Made by a program: the position numbers and the translations under genes. Under the pieces are notes generated by a model. It had not been told where the DNA came from and did no database searches. It worked only from the letters and a program-made list of their open reading frames with translations. This document shows positions 33,382 through 43,889 of a stretch of DNA of 64,000 bases, in pieces; the stretch's first letter is position 1, and each line of letters opens with the position of its first letter. This stretch comes from Pelotomaculum propionicicum (GTDB taxonomy: Bacteria > Bacillota > Desulfotomaculia > Desulfotomaculales > Pelotomaculaceae). The stretch lies in contig NZ_QFFZ01000014.1 in the NCBI RefSeq assembly GCF_004369225.1, forward strand, positions 1-64,000, given 5' to 3'.

Positions 33382-35028
33382 ATGACGTTTAGCAAAGGAC
33401 TAAAGTCGAATGATGTTTTAGGTACAGCGAATCGCGGCAACCCGGCCGAATCAGGGTTATGCACATTATGCCGGGCGGATTGCCAGGGCAGATGCGAAAC
33501 CTTTATGTCCTGCATGAAAGGACGTAAAATGCTTTATCCCAGAGATTTCGGAGCTGTTACTGCAGGCAGCGACAATATCACTCATGTGGGAGTTTCCTAT
33601 AATTCCCTCCGCATACAGGGTTACAACTATGGGGCCTATGGCCTCTCCAAAGGCCTTTCCAATCAAGCGGATGACTGCATCTTCCCCAATGTTAATATCG
33701 AAGTAGAATTTGGTAATGAAGTCAAGACCAAATCCAGGCTGCCCATCCTGTCTGGTGCTTTGGGCTCCACATTTGTTGCCGCAAAGTACTGGGAGTCTTT
33801 TGCGGTCGGCGCGGCTCTCGTCGGTTATCCGATTGTCGTCGGTGAAAACGTTGTTGGGGTTGACAAACAGTCGATTATCAAAAACGGTAAGATTGAAGTG
33901 TCGCCTGAACTGGACCGCAGGGTTGATACCTATCTCCGTTATCATGACGGTTACGGCGCGATTATTGTTCAGATGAACGTTGAGGATACCCGCAACGGTG
34001 TTGCAGATTATGTCATCAACAAATACGGCGACAAAGCGATTATCGAACTGAAATGGGGGCAAGGCGCTAAGGATATCGGCGGCGAAATCCAGGTAACTGA
34101 CCTTGAGTATGCTATTTTCCTGAAAAACAGGGGTTATATCGTAGACCCGGATCCCACCCTGCCCGAAGTCCAGCAGGCATTTAAATCCGGAGCCATCCGT
34201 TCATTCGCCCGCCACAGCCGCCTGGGCTACACTGATCTTTCAAATTATGATCAGGTCAGAGAGTCTTTCATGACGGCAATTGAAGAATTAAGGAGCAAAG
34301 GGTATAAGAGAATTACCTTGAAGACCGGGTCCTATGGTATGGAAGCACTGGCCATGGCCATCAAATTTGCCACGGACGCCAAACTGGACCTTCTCACCAT
34401 TGACGGTTCCGGCGGCGGTACCGGCATGAGCCCGTGGAATATGATGGAGACCTGGGGCGTCCCTTCAATCCTGCTCCATGCCAAGTCCTACGAGTATGCA
34501 AGCATCCTGGCTCAAAAAGGCCAAAAAGTCGTTGACCTGGCCTTTGGCGGCGGCATTGCCAGGGAAGATCAGATGTTTAAGGCTTTGGCCCTGGGCGCCC
34601 CGTTTGCGAAGATGATTTGTATGGGCAGAGCGACAATGATCCCTGGTTTCCTGGGAGCAAATATTGAAGGAGTACTGAAACCCGAGCGCAAAGCGGCTTT
34701 GAGCGGGAACTGGAATGAACTGGCGAAGTCTGTAGCGGAAATTGGCACCAAGCCTGAGGAAATCTTTGCAGGATATTATGACGTTCAGAAAAAAGTGGGC
34801 GCCAGTGAAATGAAGAATATCCCGTTCGGTGCCATCGCTATTTGGACACTTTGTGATAAATTAGCAGCCGGCCTGCAGCAGCTTCTCGCCGGAGCCCGCA
34901 GGTTCAACATCTCGGAGATTTCCAGATTTGACCTGACATCCGGCAACAGAGAAACTGAAAGAGAAACCGGCATTCCATTTATCACTGAAGTTCAGGATGA
35001 AGCTGCCAAGAGACTGTTAAACAGCTAA
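33382..35028 (+). CDS. FMN-binding glutamate synthase-family protein (archaeal-type GltB domain)
   Basis: 548 residues. The N-terminus has a cysteine cluster (CTLCRADCQGRCETFMSC, 27-44). The rest is the FMN-dependent glutamate synthase barrel: ELKWGQGAKDIGGEIQVT, LLTIDGSGGGTGMSPW, VDLAFGGGIAREDQMFKALALGA and MGRATMIPGF. No glutaminase domain is present, so ammonia or glutamine hydrolysis must come from another protein, or it catalyses a different reaction. AAAGGAGG precedes ATG. It stands between the two ANTAR/glnA units and may share the first glnA transcript. Confidence 0.85.
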   Translation: MTFSKGLKSNDVLGTANRGNPAESGLCTLCRADCQGRCETFMSCMKGRKMLYPRDFGAVTAGSDNITHVGVSYNSLRIQGYNYGAYGLSKGLSNQADDCIFPNVNIEVEFGNEVKTKSRLPILSGALGSTFVAAKYWESFAVGAALVGYPIVVGENVVGVDKQSIIKNGKIEVSPELDRRVDTYLRYHDGYGAIIVQMNVEDTRNGVADYVINKYGDKAIIELKWGQGAKDIGGEIQVTDLEYAIFLKNRGYIVDPDPTLPEVQQAFKSGAIRSFARHSRLGYTDLSNYDQVRESFMTAIEELRSKGYKRITLKTGSYGMEALAMAIKFATDAKLDLLTIDGSGGGTGMSPWNMMETWGVPSILLHAKSYEYASILAQKGQKVVDLAFGGGIAREDQMFKALALGAPFAKMICMGRATMIPGFLGANIEGVLKPERKAALSGNWNELAKSVAEIGTKPEEIFAGYYDVQKKVGASEMKNIPFGAIAIWTLCDKLAAGLQQLLAGARRFNISEISRFDLTSGNRETERETGIPFITEVQDEAAKRLLNS

Positions 35029-35128
35029 TATAAAACTAATTTGGCGCAGTACAGTTATAAGGTTATTAATTTAAGAAATATTGATTTTCCACATAAAAAA
35101 ATATAGAATATTGTAAAGATTATAGTAT

Positions 35129-35215
35129 GGGTACAAAGATGTACCTGTTGCAGTTGGCAATGATGCCCTCTTAAGGTTTATTTAAGCCTGTCCGGGGGCA
35201 TCTTATCTTATGATT
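35129..35215 (+). promoter_or_regulatory. ANTAR-controlled leader of the second ANTAR regulator
   Basis: P1 GGTAC-AAAGAT-GTACC (35130-35145) and P2 GGC-AATGAT-GCC (35156-35167) both have A1/G4 hexaloops. The P2 3' arm overlaps a terminator GATGCCC/GGGCATC (35162-35168 with 35196-35202), followed by a T-rich stretch. This indicates that the regulator's own gene is under antitermination control. Confidence 0.8.
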
Positions 35216-35241
35216 GATTTTTGAAACAGGAGGCATGCATT

Positions 35242-35817
35242 ATGGGAGAAGCAAGGGTAATAATAGTTGACAGCGATGCCGCCTGGAGAAAAAACATTAA
35301 AAAAATGATCGGCAAAATGGGCTACTGGGTTATCGGCGAAGCTGAGGATGGATTGACGGGCTTAAAGCTGCTCAGGGCCAGGCAGCCTGACCTTGCGATC
35401 ATTGAAGCTTTCCTGCCGGGTATGGACGGCTACGAACTGGCCAGGATTATTCATGAGGATAAGCTCGCGCCGGTTATACTAATTGCCGCGTCTACCCAGC
35501 AAAATGTTATTGAAAAGGCGAAGACCGCCAAGGTGTTTTCTTTTCTGGTCAAGCCCGAGTTGGAATACAACCTGATCCCGGCCATTGAGCTGGCCCTGAC
35601 CAATTACCAGGAGATCATCAGACTGGAAGGTGAGATTAAAGATCTGAAAGAAACGCTGGAGACCAGGAAGGTTATAGAAAGGGCCAAAGGGATCTTGATG
35701 GAGACCATGGGCATCTCGGAAACAGAAGCATTTAAGCGGATCCAGAAGCAGAGTATGAATAAGCGTATTTCTATGCGGGCTGTCGCTGAGGCTATTATTT
35801 TAGCCCATAACCTGTGA
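35242..35817 (+). CDS. ANTAR-domain regulator 2 with Asp-to-Glu change in the receiver
   Basis: 191 residues with receiver and ANTAR domains like regulator 1 (C-terminal VIERAKGILMETMGISETEA, FKRIQKQSMNKR). At the phospho-acceptor position the sequence is LAIIEAFLPGMDG, that is E55 instead of Asp, while the neighbouring acidic (VDSDA) and lysine (LVKP) residues remain. A glutamate often mimics phospho-Asp, so this copy may be constitutively active or phosphorylation-independent (inference). Start ATG 35242, AGGAGG 8 bases upstream. Confidence 0.9.
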   Translation: MGEARVIIVDSDAAWRKNIKKMIGKMGYWVIGEAEDGLTGLKLLRARQPDLAIIEAFLPGMDGYELARIIHEDKLAPVILIAASTQQNVIEKAKTAKVFSFLVKPELEYNLIPAIELALTNYQEIIRLEGEIKDLKETLETRKVIERAKGILMETMGISETEAFKRIQKQSMNKRISMRAVAEAIILAHNL

Positions 35818-35916
35818 TTTAAAAAGTATTCTTTTGTCAATATTTTACCGGAAGTCTATTTTATTTTCAGAATTCTATGATATACTGGTAAATATATTCG
35901 CCTACAACCGAAAACC

Positions 35917-35994
35917 AGGGTACAACGTCGTACCTTTAATGGGCAATGAGGCCTAAAGACAGGATTATTATACCTGTTTTATTGGTCTTTTTTT
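35917..35994 (+). promoter_or_regulatory. ANTAR-controlled leader of glnA 2
   Basis: P1 GGTAC-AACGTC-GTACC (35919-35934) and P2 GGC-AATGAG-GCC (35942-35953), both with A1/G4 hexaloops. The P2 arm GGCC (35950-35953) and AAGACAGG pair with CCTGTTTT...GGTC (to 35987) to form a terminator with seven Ts (35988-35994). Confidence 0.8.
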
Positions 35995-36064
35995 CTTAAT
36001 TGACCCGCCCTGGTATCTAAGGAGCGAATATCAATTGCCTATAAACGAAAGGTGTGAGTCTTAT

Positions 36065-37396
36065 ATGGCTAAGCTTACCAACGATGATGTGCGTAGTCTG
36101 GCTAAGGAATGGGGAGTAAAATTTATCCGCCTGCAGTTTACGGATATTTTTGGGATCCTCAAAAATGTTGCCATTACTGTTGAACAACTGCAAAAGGCCC
36201 TTGAGGGCGAATTAATGTTTGACGGCTCTTCCATCGACGGCTTTGTCCGCATTGAGGAATCGGACATGTACCTGCGTCCCGACCCTTCAACGTTTACGGT
36301 TTTCCCCTGGAGGCCCAGGGACGGCGCTGTGGCAAGATTGATTTGCGACATCTACAACCCGGACGGCACTCCTTTCGCGGGAGACCCCCGCAACGTTTTG
36401 CGCAGGGCTATACAGGAAGCGGGCGAGATGGGGTACACCATGAATGTGGGCCCGGAACTGGAATTTTATCTTTTCCATATCGACAATGAGGGCAGGCCCA
36501 CCACGAACACGCAGGACCGCGCCGGTTATTTTGACATGGCGCCGGTGGACCTGGGTGAGAACGCCCGGCGGGATATGGTGCTAATCCTGGAACAGATGGG
36601 CTTTGAAATAGAGGCCTCTCACCATGAAGTGGGGAGCGGCCAGCACGAGATTGACTTTAAATATTCAGACGCTTTGGATATAGCGGATAAAATTGTCACC
36701 TTCAAGTTTGTTGTGCGCACGACCGCTCAGCGGCACGGCCTGCATGCCACTTTTATGCCTAAGCCTATATACGGAATAGCCGGGTCCGGCATGCACACAA
36801 ACCAGTCGCTGATGAAAAACGAAGAAAATGTTTTCTACAACCCGACAGCTCCCGACGGTCTCAGCCAGGAATGTATGTATTATGTGGGCGGCCTGATGGA
36901 ACACGTCAAGGCCATCACCGCTGTGGCCAACCCCACCGTCAATTCATACAAACGCCTGGTATCCGGTTTTGAGGCGCCTGTGTACATCGCCTGGTCCGGG
37001 CGGAACAGAAGCCCGCTGATTAGGATCCCGGCAAAAAGAGGCCTTTCCACCAGGATAGAGCTTAGAAGCCCCGACCCCTCCTGCAACCCTTATCTGGCTC
37101 TGGCGGTATGCCTGAAGGCGGGACTAGACGGCATCAAGAATAAAATCATGCCGCCGGCCCAGTGCAACCGGAATATCTATGAGATGACCGCGGCTGAGAG
37201 GAAAGAACTGGGTATCGGCAGCCTGCCGGAAAGTCTTAACCAGGCCATCCTGGAACTGAAAAACGACCAGGTGATTAAAGAAGCCCTGGGCGAGCATGTG
37301 TTCAACAGGTTCATTGAGGCCAAGCAGATTGAGTGGGACCGCTACCGGATCCAGGTTCACCCCTGGGAGACTGATGAATACCTGTCCAAGTTTTAA
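36065..37396 (+). CDS. glnA: GlnA, glutamine synthetase
   Basis: A 443-residue type I (alpha) glutamine synthetase, ATP-dependent ligation of ammonia to glutamate. All catalytic motifs are intact: [67 protein letters not shown] and [21 protein letters not shown] 36065 follows the ANTAR leader; an upstream in-frame TTG at 36035 is less likely. Next to GltBD it completes the GS-GOGAT cycle. Confidence 0.95.
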   Translation: MAKLTNDDVRSLAKEWGVKFIRLQFTDIFGILKNVAITVEQLQKALEGELMFDGSSIDGFVRIEESDMYLRPDPSTFTVFPWRPRDGAVARLICDIYNPDGTPFAGDPRNVLRRAIQEAGEMGYTMNVGPELEFYLFHIDNEGRPTTNTQDRAGYFDMAPVDLGENARRDMVLILEQMGFEIEASHHEVGSGQHEIDFKYSDALDIADKIVTFKFVVRTTAQRHGLHATFMPKPIYGIAGSGMHTNQSLMKNEENVFYNPTAPDGLSQECMYYVGGLMEHVKAITAVANPTVNSYKRLVSGFEAPVYIAWSGRNRSPLIRIPAKRGLSTRIELRSPDPSCNPYLALAVCLKAGLDGIKNKIMPPAQCNRNIYEMTAAERKELGIGSLPESLNQAILELKNDQVIKEALGEHVFNRFIEAKQIEWDRYRIQVHPWETDEYLSKF

Positions 37397-37428
37397 ACGC
37401 TTTTTGTAGCATAAAACCTATTTAGTTT

Positions 37429-37525
37429 GACACGACGTTGTGCCAATATAGAGTTAAGGCAATGGGGCCTTTACTACAGCTCGCGGTATGTTTGCGTGCG
37501 CCTGTGGTAGAGGCCTTATTTTTTT
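37429..37525 (+). promoter_or_regulatory. ANTAR-controlled leader of gltB
   Basis: P2 AAGGC-AATGGG-GCCTT (37456-37471) has the A1/G4 hexaloop and overlaps a long terminator, GGCCTTTACTACAG (37466-37479) with CTGTGGTAGAGGCC (37502-37515), 14 continuous pairs including two G-T, then TTATTTTTTT. The upstream hairpin ACA-CGACGT-TGT (37430-37441) is in the P1 position but its loop departs from A1/G4. Confidence 0.75.
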
Positions 37526-37556
37526 AGCAAAAAGTATGATAGTGAGGTTGCATAAT

Positions 37557-40500
37557 ATGAACGGCAGTGGATTGCCTCCCAAACAAGGACTTTATGACCC
37601 AAAGTTTGAGCGTGACGCCTGCGGCATCGGTTTTGTGGCAAATATTAAAGGCGTAAAATCAAACGATATTATAAAAAAGGCGCTGACTGTTCTGCAAAAC
37701 CTCGACCACCGCGGAGCCAGGGGGGCTGAATTGAATACCGGGGACGGCGCTGGAATTCTCATGCAGATACCGCATGGTTTTTTTGAGAAGGAATGCTCCG
37801 CGCTGGGTTTTCAACTGCCACCCGCCGGCAGCTACGGAGTCGGTATGCTCTTTTTGTCCACCGATGAAGCGCTGCGTATAAAGTGTGAACAAGAACTGGC
37901 CAGGATTATCCATGAAGAAGGGCAGACCCTGCTGGGCTGGCGCACTGTCCCGACGGATAATTCCACGATTGGTGAAACAGCGAGAAAAGTTGAACCATAC
38001 ATACGCCAGGTTTTTGTAGCTAAAAACCCGGTGGTAGGGGACAAGATGGCTTTTGAGCGCAAACTGTACATTATTCGCAAGCGCGCTGAAAACGAGGTGC
38101 GCGCCAGGCTGCTGCAGGGCGGCGGGACTTTCTATTTCCCGAGTTTTTCCTGCAGGACCATTGTCTATAAAGGAATGCTCATCCCGGAACAGGTCACCGA
38201 GTATTATACCGACCTTAACGACCCTGACCTGGAGACGGCGCTGGCGCTGATCCACTCACGTTTCAGCACCAACACCTTTCCCAGCTGGGAGCGGGCGCAC
38301 CCGTACCGTTATTTAATCCATAACGGAGAAATAAACACACTGCGCGGCAACATCAACTGGATGAACACCCGCCAGGCTATGTGCGAATCTGAACTATTCG
38401 GGGAAGATATGGCCAAAATATTCCCGGTAATTGACCAGGACGGCAGCGACTCAGCCATGTTTGACAACTGCCTGGAGTTTCTTTCGCTCACCGGCCGCTA
38501 CCTGCCTCAGGCGGCGATGATGATGATTCCGGAGCCCTGGGCCAACCACGAAAGTATGAGTGATGAGAAAAAAGCTTTTTACCAGTACCACAGCTGTCTG
38601 ATGGAGCCGTGGGACGGCCCCGCTTCCATTGCTTTTACCGACGGCTCAATTATCGGGGCGGTGCTCGACCGGAACGGCCTGAGACCGTCACGCTACTACG
38701 TCACCAAAGACGATTTAATCGTTCTGGCCTCTGAGGTAGGTGTGCTGGACATCCCGGCTGAGGACGTGGTGCTCAAAGAGCGGCTGCGCCCGGGGCGCAT
38801 GCTCCTTGTCGACACGGAAGAGGGGCGGATAGTCAGCGACGAGGAATTGAAACATACCATGGCCGCGCAGCATCCTTACCGGCAGTGGCTGGACCAGTAC
38901 CTGACGCCCCTGGAGGAAGTGCCGGAAGCTCCCGTGGTTCCGGAGACCTGCCGGGAGACACTGCTGATGCGGCAGAAGATCTTCGGCTATACCTTTGAGG
39001 ACCTTTTTAAGGTTTTGGAACGTATGGCTAAAGACGCGGTTGAACCGGTCGGGTCAATGGGCAACGACGCTTCACTGGCGGTCCTTTCAGAAAAGCCGCA
39101 GCTCTTGTACAACTATTTTAAGCAGCTGTTTGCCCAGGTGACCAACCCGCCTATTGATTCCATCCGCGAGGAGATTATATTTGCCGTCGAGACTGTTATC
39201 GGTCCGGAAAAGAACCTGATTAAGCCTGAGCCTGACAGCTGCCGGCAGATCAGCATTAAAAAGCCTATTCTAACTAACGAAGAATTGGCCAAGCTGCGCC
39301 ATATCAATGTCAACGGTTATAAAACAGTAACGCTGCCCATCCTGTTCAAAGCGGGATCAGGCAGCGCCGGTCTGGAGGCAGCCTTGGATAACCTGTTCAG
39401 CGAGGCGGACCAGGCCATTGACAACGGTGCCAGCTTTTTAATCCTGTCAGACCGGGGTGTTGACGCCGATTTTGTGCCTATTCCCGTCCTGCTGGCCATG
39501 TCCGGCCTGCACCACCACCTGATCCGGGAAGGGAAACGGACCAGGGTCAGTATCCTGCTGGAATCGGGGGAGCCGCGTGAAGTACATCACTTTGCGGTTC
39601 TGATCGGCTACGGCGCCAGCGCCATCAATCCCTATCTCGCCTTTGAGACGCTGGAAAGCATGTGCGATCAAGGATTGATGACCGGCATTACTGCCCGGGA
39701 GGCAATAAAGAATTATATTAAGGCTGCCGTCAAGGGTGTGGTCAAGGTAGCTTCCAAAATGGGCATTTCCACTATCCAGAGCTACCGGGGCGCTCAAATA
39801 TTTGAGGCAGTCGGCATTGCCAAGCCGGTTATTGATAAATACTTTACCTGGACCCCTTCCCGCGTTGGGGGAGTGGGGCTTACGGAAATCACCCGTGAAG
39901 CTGAGTTGCGGCACAAACAGGCTTTCATACCGGGCAGCGGGGAAACACTTGATTCCGGTTCTGTTTACCAGTGGCGGCATGATGGTGAGGAGCATACCTT
40001 TAATCCCCAAACTATTGTAATGCTGCAGGAAGCCTGCCGCAGCAATGATTATGAGACCTTTAAGAAATATTCAGAGCTGGTTAACAACCAGAAAAATGTA
40101 CTGCGCAGGTACTTAGAGTTTAAAAAAGGCAGGACGCCCGTACCTATTGAAGAAGTCGAACCGGTGGAGTCGATCTGCCGGCGTTTCAAGACCGGGGCTA
40201 TGTCGTACGGGTCTATAAGTCAGGAAGCTCATGAAACCATGGCTATCGCCATGAACCGTATCGGCGGCAAAAGCAATACCGGTGAGGGCGGGGAGGACCC
40301 GGCCCGATACAAACCCCTGCCGAACGGGGACTCGCTGCGCAGTGCCATCAAACAGGTGGCTTCGGGCAGGTTCGGTGTCACCAGCGAGTATCTAACCAAT
40401 GCGGATGAGATACAGATAAAGATGGCACAAGGGGCGAAGCCCGGTGAAGGCGGGCAGCTGCCCGGGCGCAAGGTTTATCCATGGATCGCCAGGGTCAGGG

Positions 40501-42140
40501 GTACCACAGCCGGTGTGGGCTTGATCTCGCCCCCGCCGCACCACGATATTTATTCTATTGAGGACCTGGCGGAATTAATCCACGACTTGAAGAACGCCAA
40601 CCCGGGCGCCAGGATTAACGTCAAGCTGGTATCTGAGGTTGGAGTAGGAACAATTGCCGCCGGGGTGTCGAAGGGACGGGCGGATGTGGTGCTTATCAGC
40701 GGCTACGACGGCGGTACCGGCGCTTCACCCCGCACCAGCATCAGTCATGCCGGCCTGCCCTGGGAGCTGGGGGTTGCGGAGACCCACCAGACCCTGGTGC
40801 TGAATAATTTACGCGACAGAATTGTTGTCGAAACGGACGGCAAACTGATGACCGGCCGTGACGTGGCTATCGCGGCGCTGCTGGGCGCCGAGGAATACGG
40901 GTTCGCCACAGCCCCCCTGGTGGTTATGGGCTGTGTGATGATGCGGGTCTGTAACCTCGATACCTGCCCGTGCGGTGTGGCTACCCAGAATCCTGAGCTG
41001 CGCAAGAAATTTACCGGAAAGCCTGAGCATGTGGTTAACTTCATGAGGTTTATCGCCCGGGAAATGAGAGAAATCATGGCGGAACTCGGTTTCCGGACCG
41101 TTAATGAAATGATCGGCCGTACGGACGTGCTTGACCAAAAAGAAGCGGAAGAACACTGGAAGGCGAAGGGACTGGATCTTTCAGCCCTGCTCTGGCAGCC
41201 CGAGGCGCCGGAAAACATCGGCAGGTACTGCTGCAGGGAGCAATACCACGGCCTGGAGAAATCCCTGGACAGACAGGTACTGCTGGAATTATGCCGGCCG
41301 GCCCTGGATCAGGGACAGGCGGTAAAGGCCAGGCTGCAGATTAAAAATACCGACCGTGTGGTCGGCACCATTTTAGGCCATGAGATTACCCGCCGTTATG
41401 GTGGGGCTGGACTGCCGGAAGACACTGTCGACCTTTACTTTGAAGGTTCGGCCGGCCAGAGCTTCGGTGCCTTTGTACCTAAAGGGGTAACCATGACTTT
41501 GGAGGGCGACGCCAATGACCATTTTGGCAAGGGGCTCTCGGGAGGCAAGCTGATAGCTTTCCCGCCGCTAAAGGCGAACTTTGTGCCTGAAGAGAACATT
41601 ATTGTCGGCAATGTTTCTCTTTACGGGGCGACATCCGGCGATGCCTACATCCGGGGTGTGGCCGGCGAGCGCTTCTGCGTCCGCAACAGCGGCGCGCACG
41701 CTGTCGTGGAAGGCGTCGGCGACCACGGCTGTGAGTACATGACCGGCGGCCGGGTGGTTGTGCTTGGTGTGACCGGCAGGAACTTTGCCGCGGGCATGTC
41801 GGGCGGGATCGCCTATGTATTGGATGAGGACGGTGCTTTTCCGGGACACTGCAACCTGGAGATGGTCGGCCTGGAAGATCTGGCGGACCCTGCCGAGGCG
41901 GCTGAAGTAAAAGATATGATCGAAAGACACTTCCAGTATACCCAAAGCCGGCGGGCGCGGGCGGTCCTGGACAACTGGCACGATATGAAAGCAAAATTTG
42001 TCAAGGTCATACCCAAAGACTACGCCCGTATGATCCGGGCGATCAATGAAGCCCGGCAGCTGGGCCTGAGCGGTGAGGAAGCTATAATGACCGCTTTCGA
42101 GGAAAACCTGAAAGACGTGTCAAGAGTAAGCGGAAACTAA
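37557..42140 (+). CDS. gltB: GltB, glutamate synthase large subunit
   Basis: About 1527 residues, full length. It has an N-terminal glutaminase (nucleophile C22 in RDACGIGF, exposed after propeptide removal), a central domain, the FMN synthase domain ([32 protein letters not shown]), a 3Fe-4S cysteine cluster ([13 protein letters not shown]) and a C-terminal GXGXG helix ([11 protein letters not shown]). With GltD it converts 2-oxoglutarate and glutamine to two glutamates. The ATG at 37557 is chosen because the earlier in-frame ATG at 37488 lies inside the leader terminator. Confidence 0.95.
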   Translation: MNGSGLPPKQGLYDPKFERDACGIGFVANIKGVKSNDIIKKALTVLQNLDHRGARGAELNTGDGAGILMQIPHGFFEKECSALGFQLPPAGSYGVGMLFLSTDEALRIKCEQELARIIHEEGQTLLGWRTVPTDNSTIGETARKVEPYIRQVFVAKNPVVGDKMAFERKLYIIRKRAENEVRARLLQGGGTFYFPSFSCRTIVYKGMLIPEQVTEYYTDLNDPDLETALALIHSRFSTNTFPSWERAHPYRYLIHNGEINTLRGNINWMNTRQAMCESELFGEDMAKIFPVIDQDGSDSAMFDNCLEFLSLTGRYLPQAAMMMIPEPWANHESMSDEKKAFYQYHSCLMEPWDGPASIAFTDGSIIGAVLDRNGLRPSRYYVTKDDLIVLASEVGVLDIPAEDVVLKERLRPGRMLLVDTEEGRIVSDEELKHTMAAQHPYRQWLDQYLTPLEEVPEAPVVPETCRETLLMRQKIFGYTFEDLFKVLERMAKDAVEPVGSMGNDASLAVLSEKPQLLYNYFKQLFAQVTNPPIDSIREEIIFAVETVIGPEKNLIKPEPDSCRQISIKKPILTNEELAKLRHINVNGYKTVTLPILFKAGSGSAGLEAALDNLFSEADQAIDNGASFLILSDRGVDADFVPIPVLLAMSGLHHHLIREGKRTRVSILLESGEPREVHHFAVLIGYGASAINPYLAFETLESMCDQGLMTGITAREAIKNYIKAAVKGVVKVASKMGISTIQSYRGAQIFEAVGIAKPVIDKYFTWTPSRVGGVGLTEITREAELRHKQAFIPGSGETLDSGSVYQWRHDGEEHTFNPQTIVMLQEACRSNDYETFKKYSELVNNQKNVLRRYLEFKKGRTPVPIEEVEPVESICRRFKTGAMSYGSISQEAHETMAIAMNRIGGKSNTGEGGEDPARYKPLPNGDSLRSAIKQVASGRFGVTSEYLTNADEIQIKMAQGAKPGEGGQLPGRKVYPWIARVRGTTAGVGLISPPPHHDIYSIEDLAELIHDLKNANPGARINVKLVSEVGVGTIAAGVSKGRADVVLISGYDGGTGASPRTSISHAGLPWELGVAETHQTLVLNNLRDRIVVETDGKLMTGRDVAIAALLGAEEYGFATAPLVVMGCVMMRVCNLDTCPCGVATQNPELRKKFTGKPEHVVNFMRFIAREMREIMAELGFRTVNEMIGRTDVLDQKEAEEHWKAKGLDLSALLWQPEAPENIGRYCCREQYHGLEKSLDRQVLLELCRPALDQGQAVKARLQIKNTDRVVGTILGHEITRRYGGAGLPEDTVDLYFEGSAGQSFGAFVPKGVTMTLEGDANDHFGKGLSGGKLIAFPPLKANFVPEENIIVGNVSLYGATSGDAYIRGVAGERFCVRNSGAHAVVEGVGDHGCEYMTGGRVVVLGVTGRNFAAGMSGGIAYVLDEDGAFPGHCNLEMVGLEDLADPAEAAEVKDMIERHFQYTQSRRARAVLDNWHDMKAKFVKVIPKDYARMIRAINEARQLGLSGEEAIMTAFEENLKDVSRVSGN

Positions 42141-42362
42141 AAAATGTCGTAAGACGTAAGCCGAGTGAGACAGGAGAACCGTCCCCTTGTCTCACTGGTA
42201 AGCCGTAAGAAATAAGGACATGGGAAATGGGACTTGAGACGTAGGAAATGAGACGTGATAATGAAAGATGGACTAAGGGGTGGACTTGAGAGGAATACCT
42301 AAATCCCACGTCCCACGACCCATATCTCACGACCAAAATGTCCTAAGACCTAAATCTTTTTT
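42140..42362. repeat. Palindromic element B built of degenerate 7-bp units
   Basis: A hairpin AGTGAGACA/TGTCTCACT (about 42163-42198) is followed by purine-rich heptads (ATGGGAA, ATGGGAC, TTGAGAC, GTAGGAA, ATGAGAC). Across an AGGAATACC segment lie pyrimidine-rich heptads (CCCACGT, CCCACGA, CCCATAT, CTCACGA), the complement of the left arm type. It resembles the elements at 55794 and 63655. No coding sequence. Confidence 0.6.
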
Positions 42363-42370
42363 AGGAGGAT

Positions 42371-43861
42371 ATGAAAATGGGTAAGCCTAATGGATTTATG
42401 GAATTCCGGCGGGAACTTCCTTCCGACCGGGACCCGGCGGAGCGGGTCTGTGATTGGAAAGAGTTTCACAACCAGCTGCCGGAGGAGGAGTTAAAAAAGC
42501 AAGCAGCGCGCTGCATGGATTGCGGCACACCTTTTTGCCACACCGGGATGATTATCAACGGCATGGTATCAGGCTGCCCCAACCATAACCTGATCCCCGA
42601 GGTTAATGATTTGGTTTACCGCGGCCTATGGAGAGAAGCCCTGGCGCGGCTGACCAAAGTCAATAACTTCCCGGAGTTTACCTCCAGAGTATGCCCGGCT
42701 CTCTGTGAGGGGGCGTGTACCGCCGGGCTTGCCGCCGAGCCTGTCACTACCAGGAATATCGAGGCCGCTGTCATTGAAAAAGCTTATGAAGAGGGCTGGA
42801 TCGTGCCAAGACCGCCGCTTAGCCGCACCGGCAAAAAGGTTGCCGTGGTTGGTTCAGGCCCTTCAGGTTTAGCCTGCGCCGACCAGCTAAACAAGGCCGG
42901 TCACTGGGTGACGGTATTTGAGAGAGCTGACCGTATCGGTGGATTATTAATGTACGGCATACCCAATATGAAGCTTGAAAAATGGGTTGTCCAGCGGCGG
43001 GTCAATCTGATGGCCGCCGAAGGTATCAGTTTTATAACCAACACTGAGGTGGGCAGGGATTATCCAGCGGAGAAATTGCTTAAAGACTTCGACGCGGTGG
43101 TTCTCTGCGGGGGATCCACCAGGCCGCGCGATTTGCCCGTGCCGGGGCGCGACCTGCAGGGGATTTACTTTGCGGTTGATTTCCTGAGTGTCAACACCAA
43201 GAGCTTGCTGGATTCCAGGCTGAAAGACGGCAAGTTTGTTTCAGCCGAAGATAAAGATGTCATTGTTATCGGCGGCGGTGACACCGGCACTGACTGCGTT
43301 GGGACATCGCTGCGTCACAAATGCAGGAGTGTGAACCAGTTTGAAATTATGCCCAGGCTGCCACTTGAGCGCAGTTGGGATAACCCCTGGCCGCAGTTTC
43401 CGAGGATACATAAAACAGATTACGGCCAGCAGGAAGCTGCCGCCCTGTATGGCGACGACCCGCGCCATTACTGTATAACGGCGAAAAGATTTGTTGGTGA
43501 CGAAAGCGGGAAGGTTAAAGAGGTCCATACGGTTAATGTGGAATGGATTAAAGATGACCGGGGACGTTTCACGCCTAGAGAAATCGCGGGCAGTGAAAAA
43601 ATTTGGCCGGCGCGATTGGTGCTGCTGGCGATGGGTTTCACCGGGCCGGAAAACACTTTACTGGACGCGCTCGGTATCGAACGTGACGAAAGGTCAAACG
43701 CCAGGGCGGACAGTGAGTCTTATATGACCAATGTTAAAGGCATATTCGCCGCTGGTGACATGCGCCGCGGGCAGAGCCTGGTGGTATGGGCAATCAGCGA
43801 AGGACGCGGCGCCGCGCGGGAGTGTAACAAGTACCTGACAGGGAACACAGACCTTGCTTAA
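42371..43861 (+). CDS. gltD: GltD, glutamate synthase small subunit
   Basis: 496 residues. N-terminal 4Fe-4S region ([24 protein letters not shown]), FAD site [20 protein letters not shown](P)H site [15 protein letters not shown] and C-terminal FAUD-like [20 protein letters not shown]. It feeds electrons from NAD(P)H to GltB. ATG 42371 lies behind TAGGAGG; a repeat element separates it from gltB. Confidence 0.95.
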   Translation: MKMGKPNGFMEFRRELPSDRDPAERVCDWKEFHNQLPEEELKKQAARCMDCGTPFCHTGMIINGMVSGCPNHNLIPEVNDLVYRGLWREALARLTKVNNFPEFTSRVCPALCEGACTAGLAAEPVTTRNIEAAVIEKAYEEGWIVPRPPLSRTGKKVAVVGSGPSGLACADQLNKAGHWVTVFERADRIGGLLMYGIPNMKLEKWVVQRRVNLMAAEGISFITNTEVGRDYPAEKLLKDFDAVVLCGGSTRPRDLPVPGRDLQGIYFAVDFLSVNTKSLLDSRLKDGKFVSAEDKDVIVIGGGDTGTDCVGTSLRHKCRSVNQFEIMPRLPLERSWDNPWPQFPRIHKTDYGQQEAAALYGDDPRHYCITAKRFVGDESGKVKEVHTVNVEWIKDDRGRFTPREIAGSEKIWPARLVLLAMGFTGPENTLLDALGIERDERSNARADSESYMTNVKGIFAAGDMRRGQSLVVWAISEGRGAARECNKYLTGNTDLA

Positions 43862-43889
43862 AAACAAGGCCGGCTGCGGCCATCAACCG

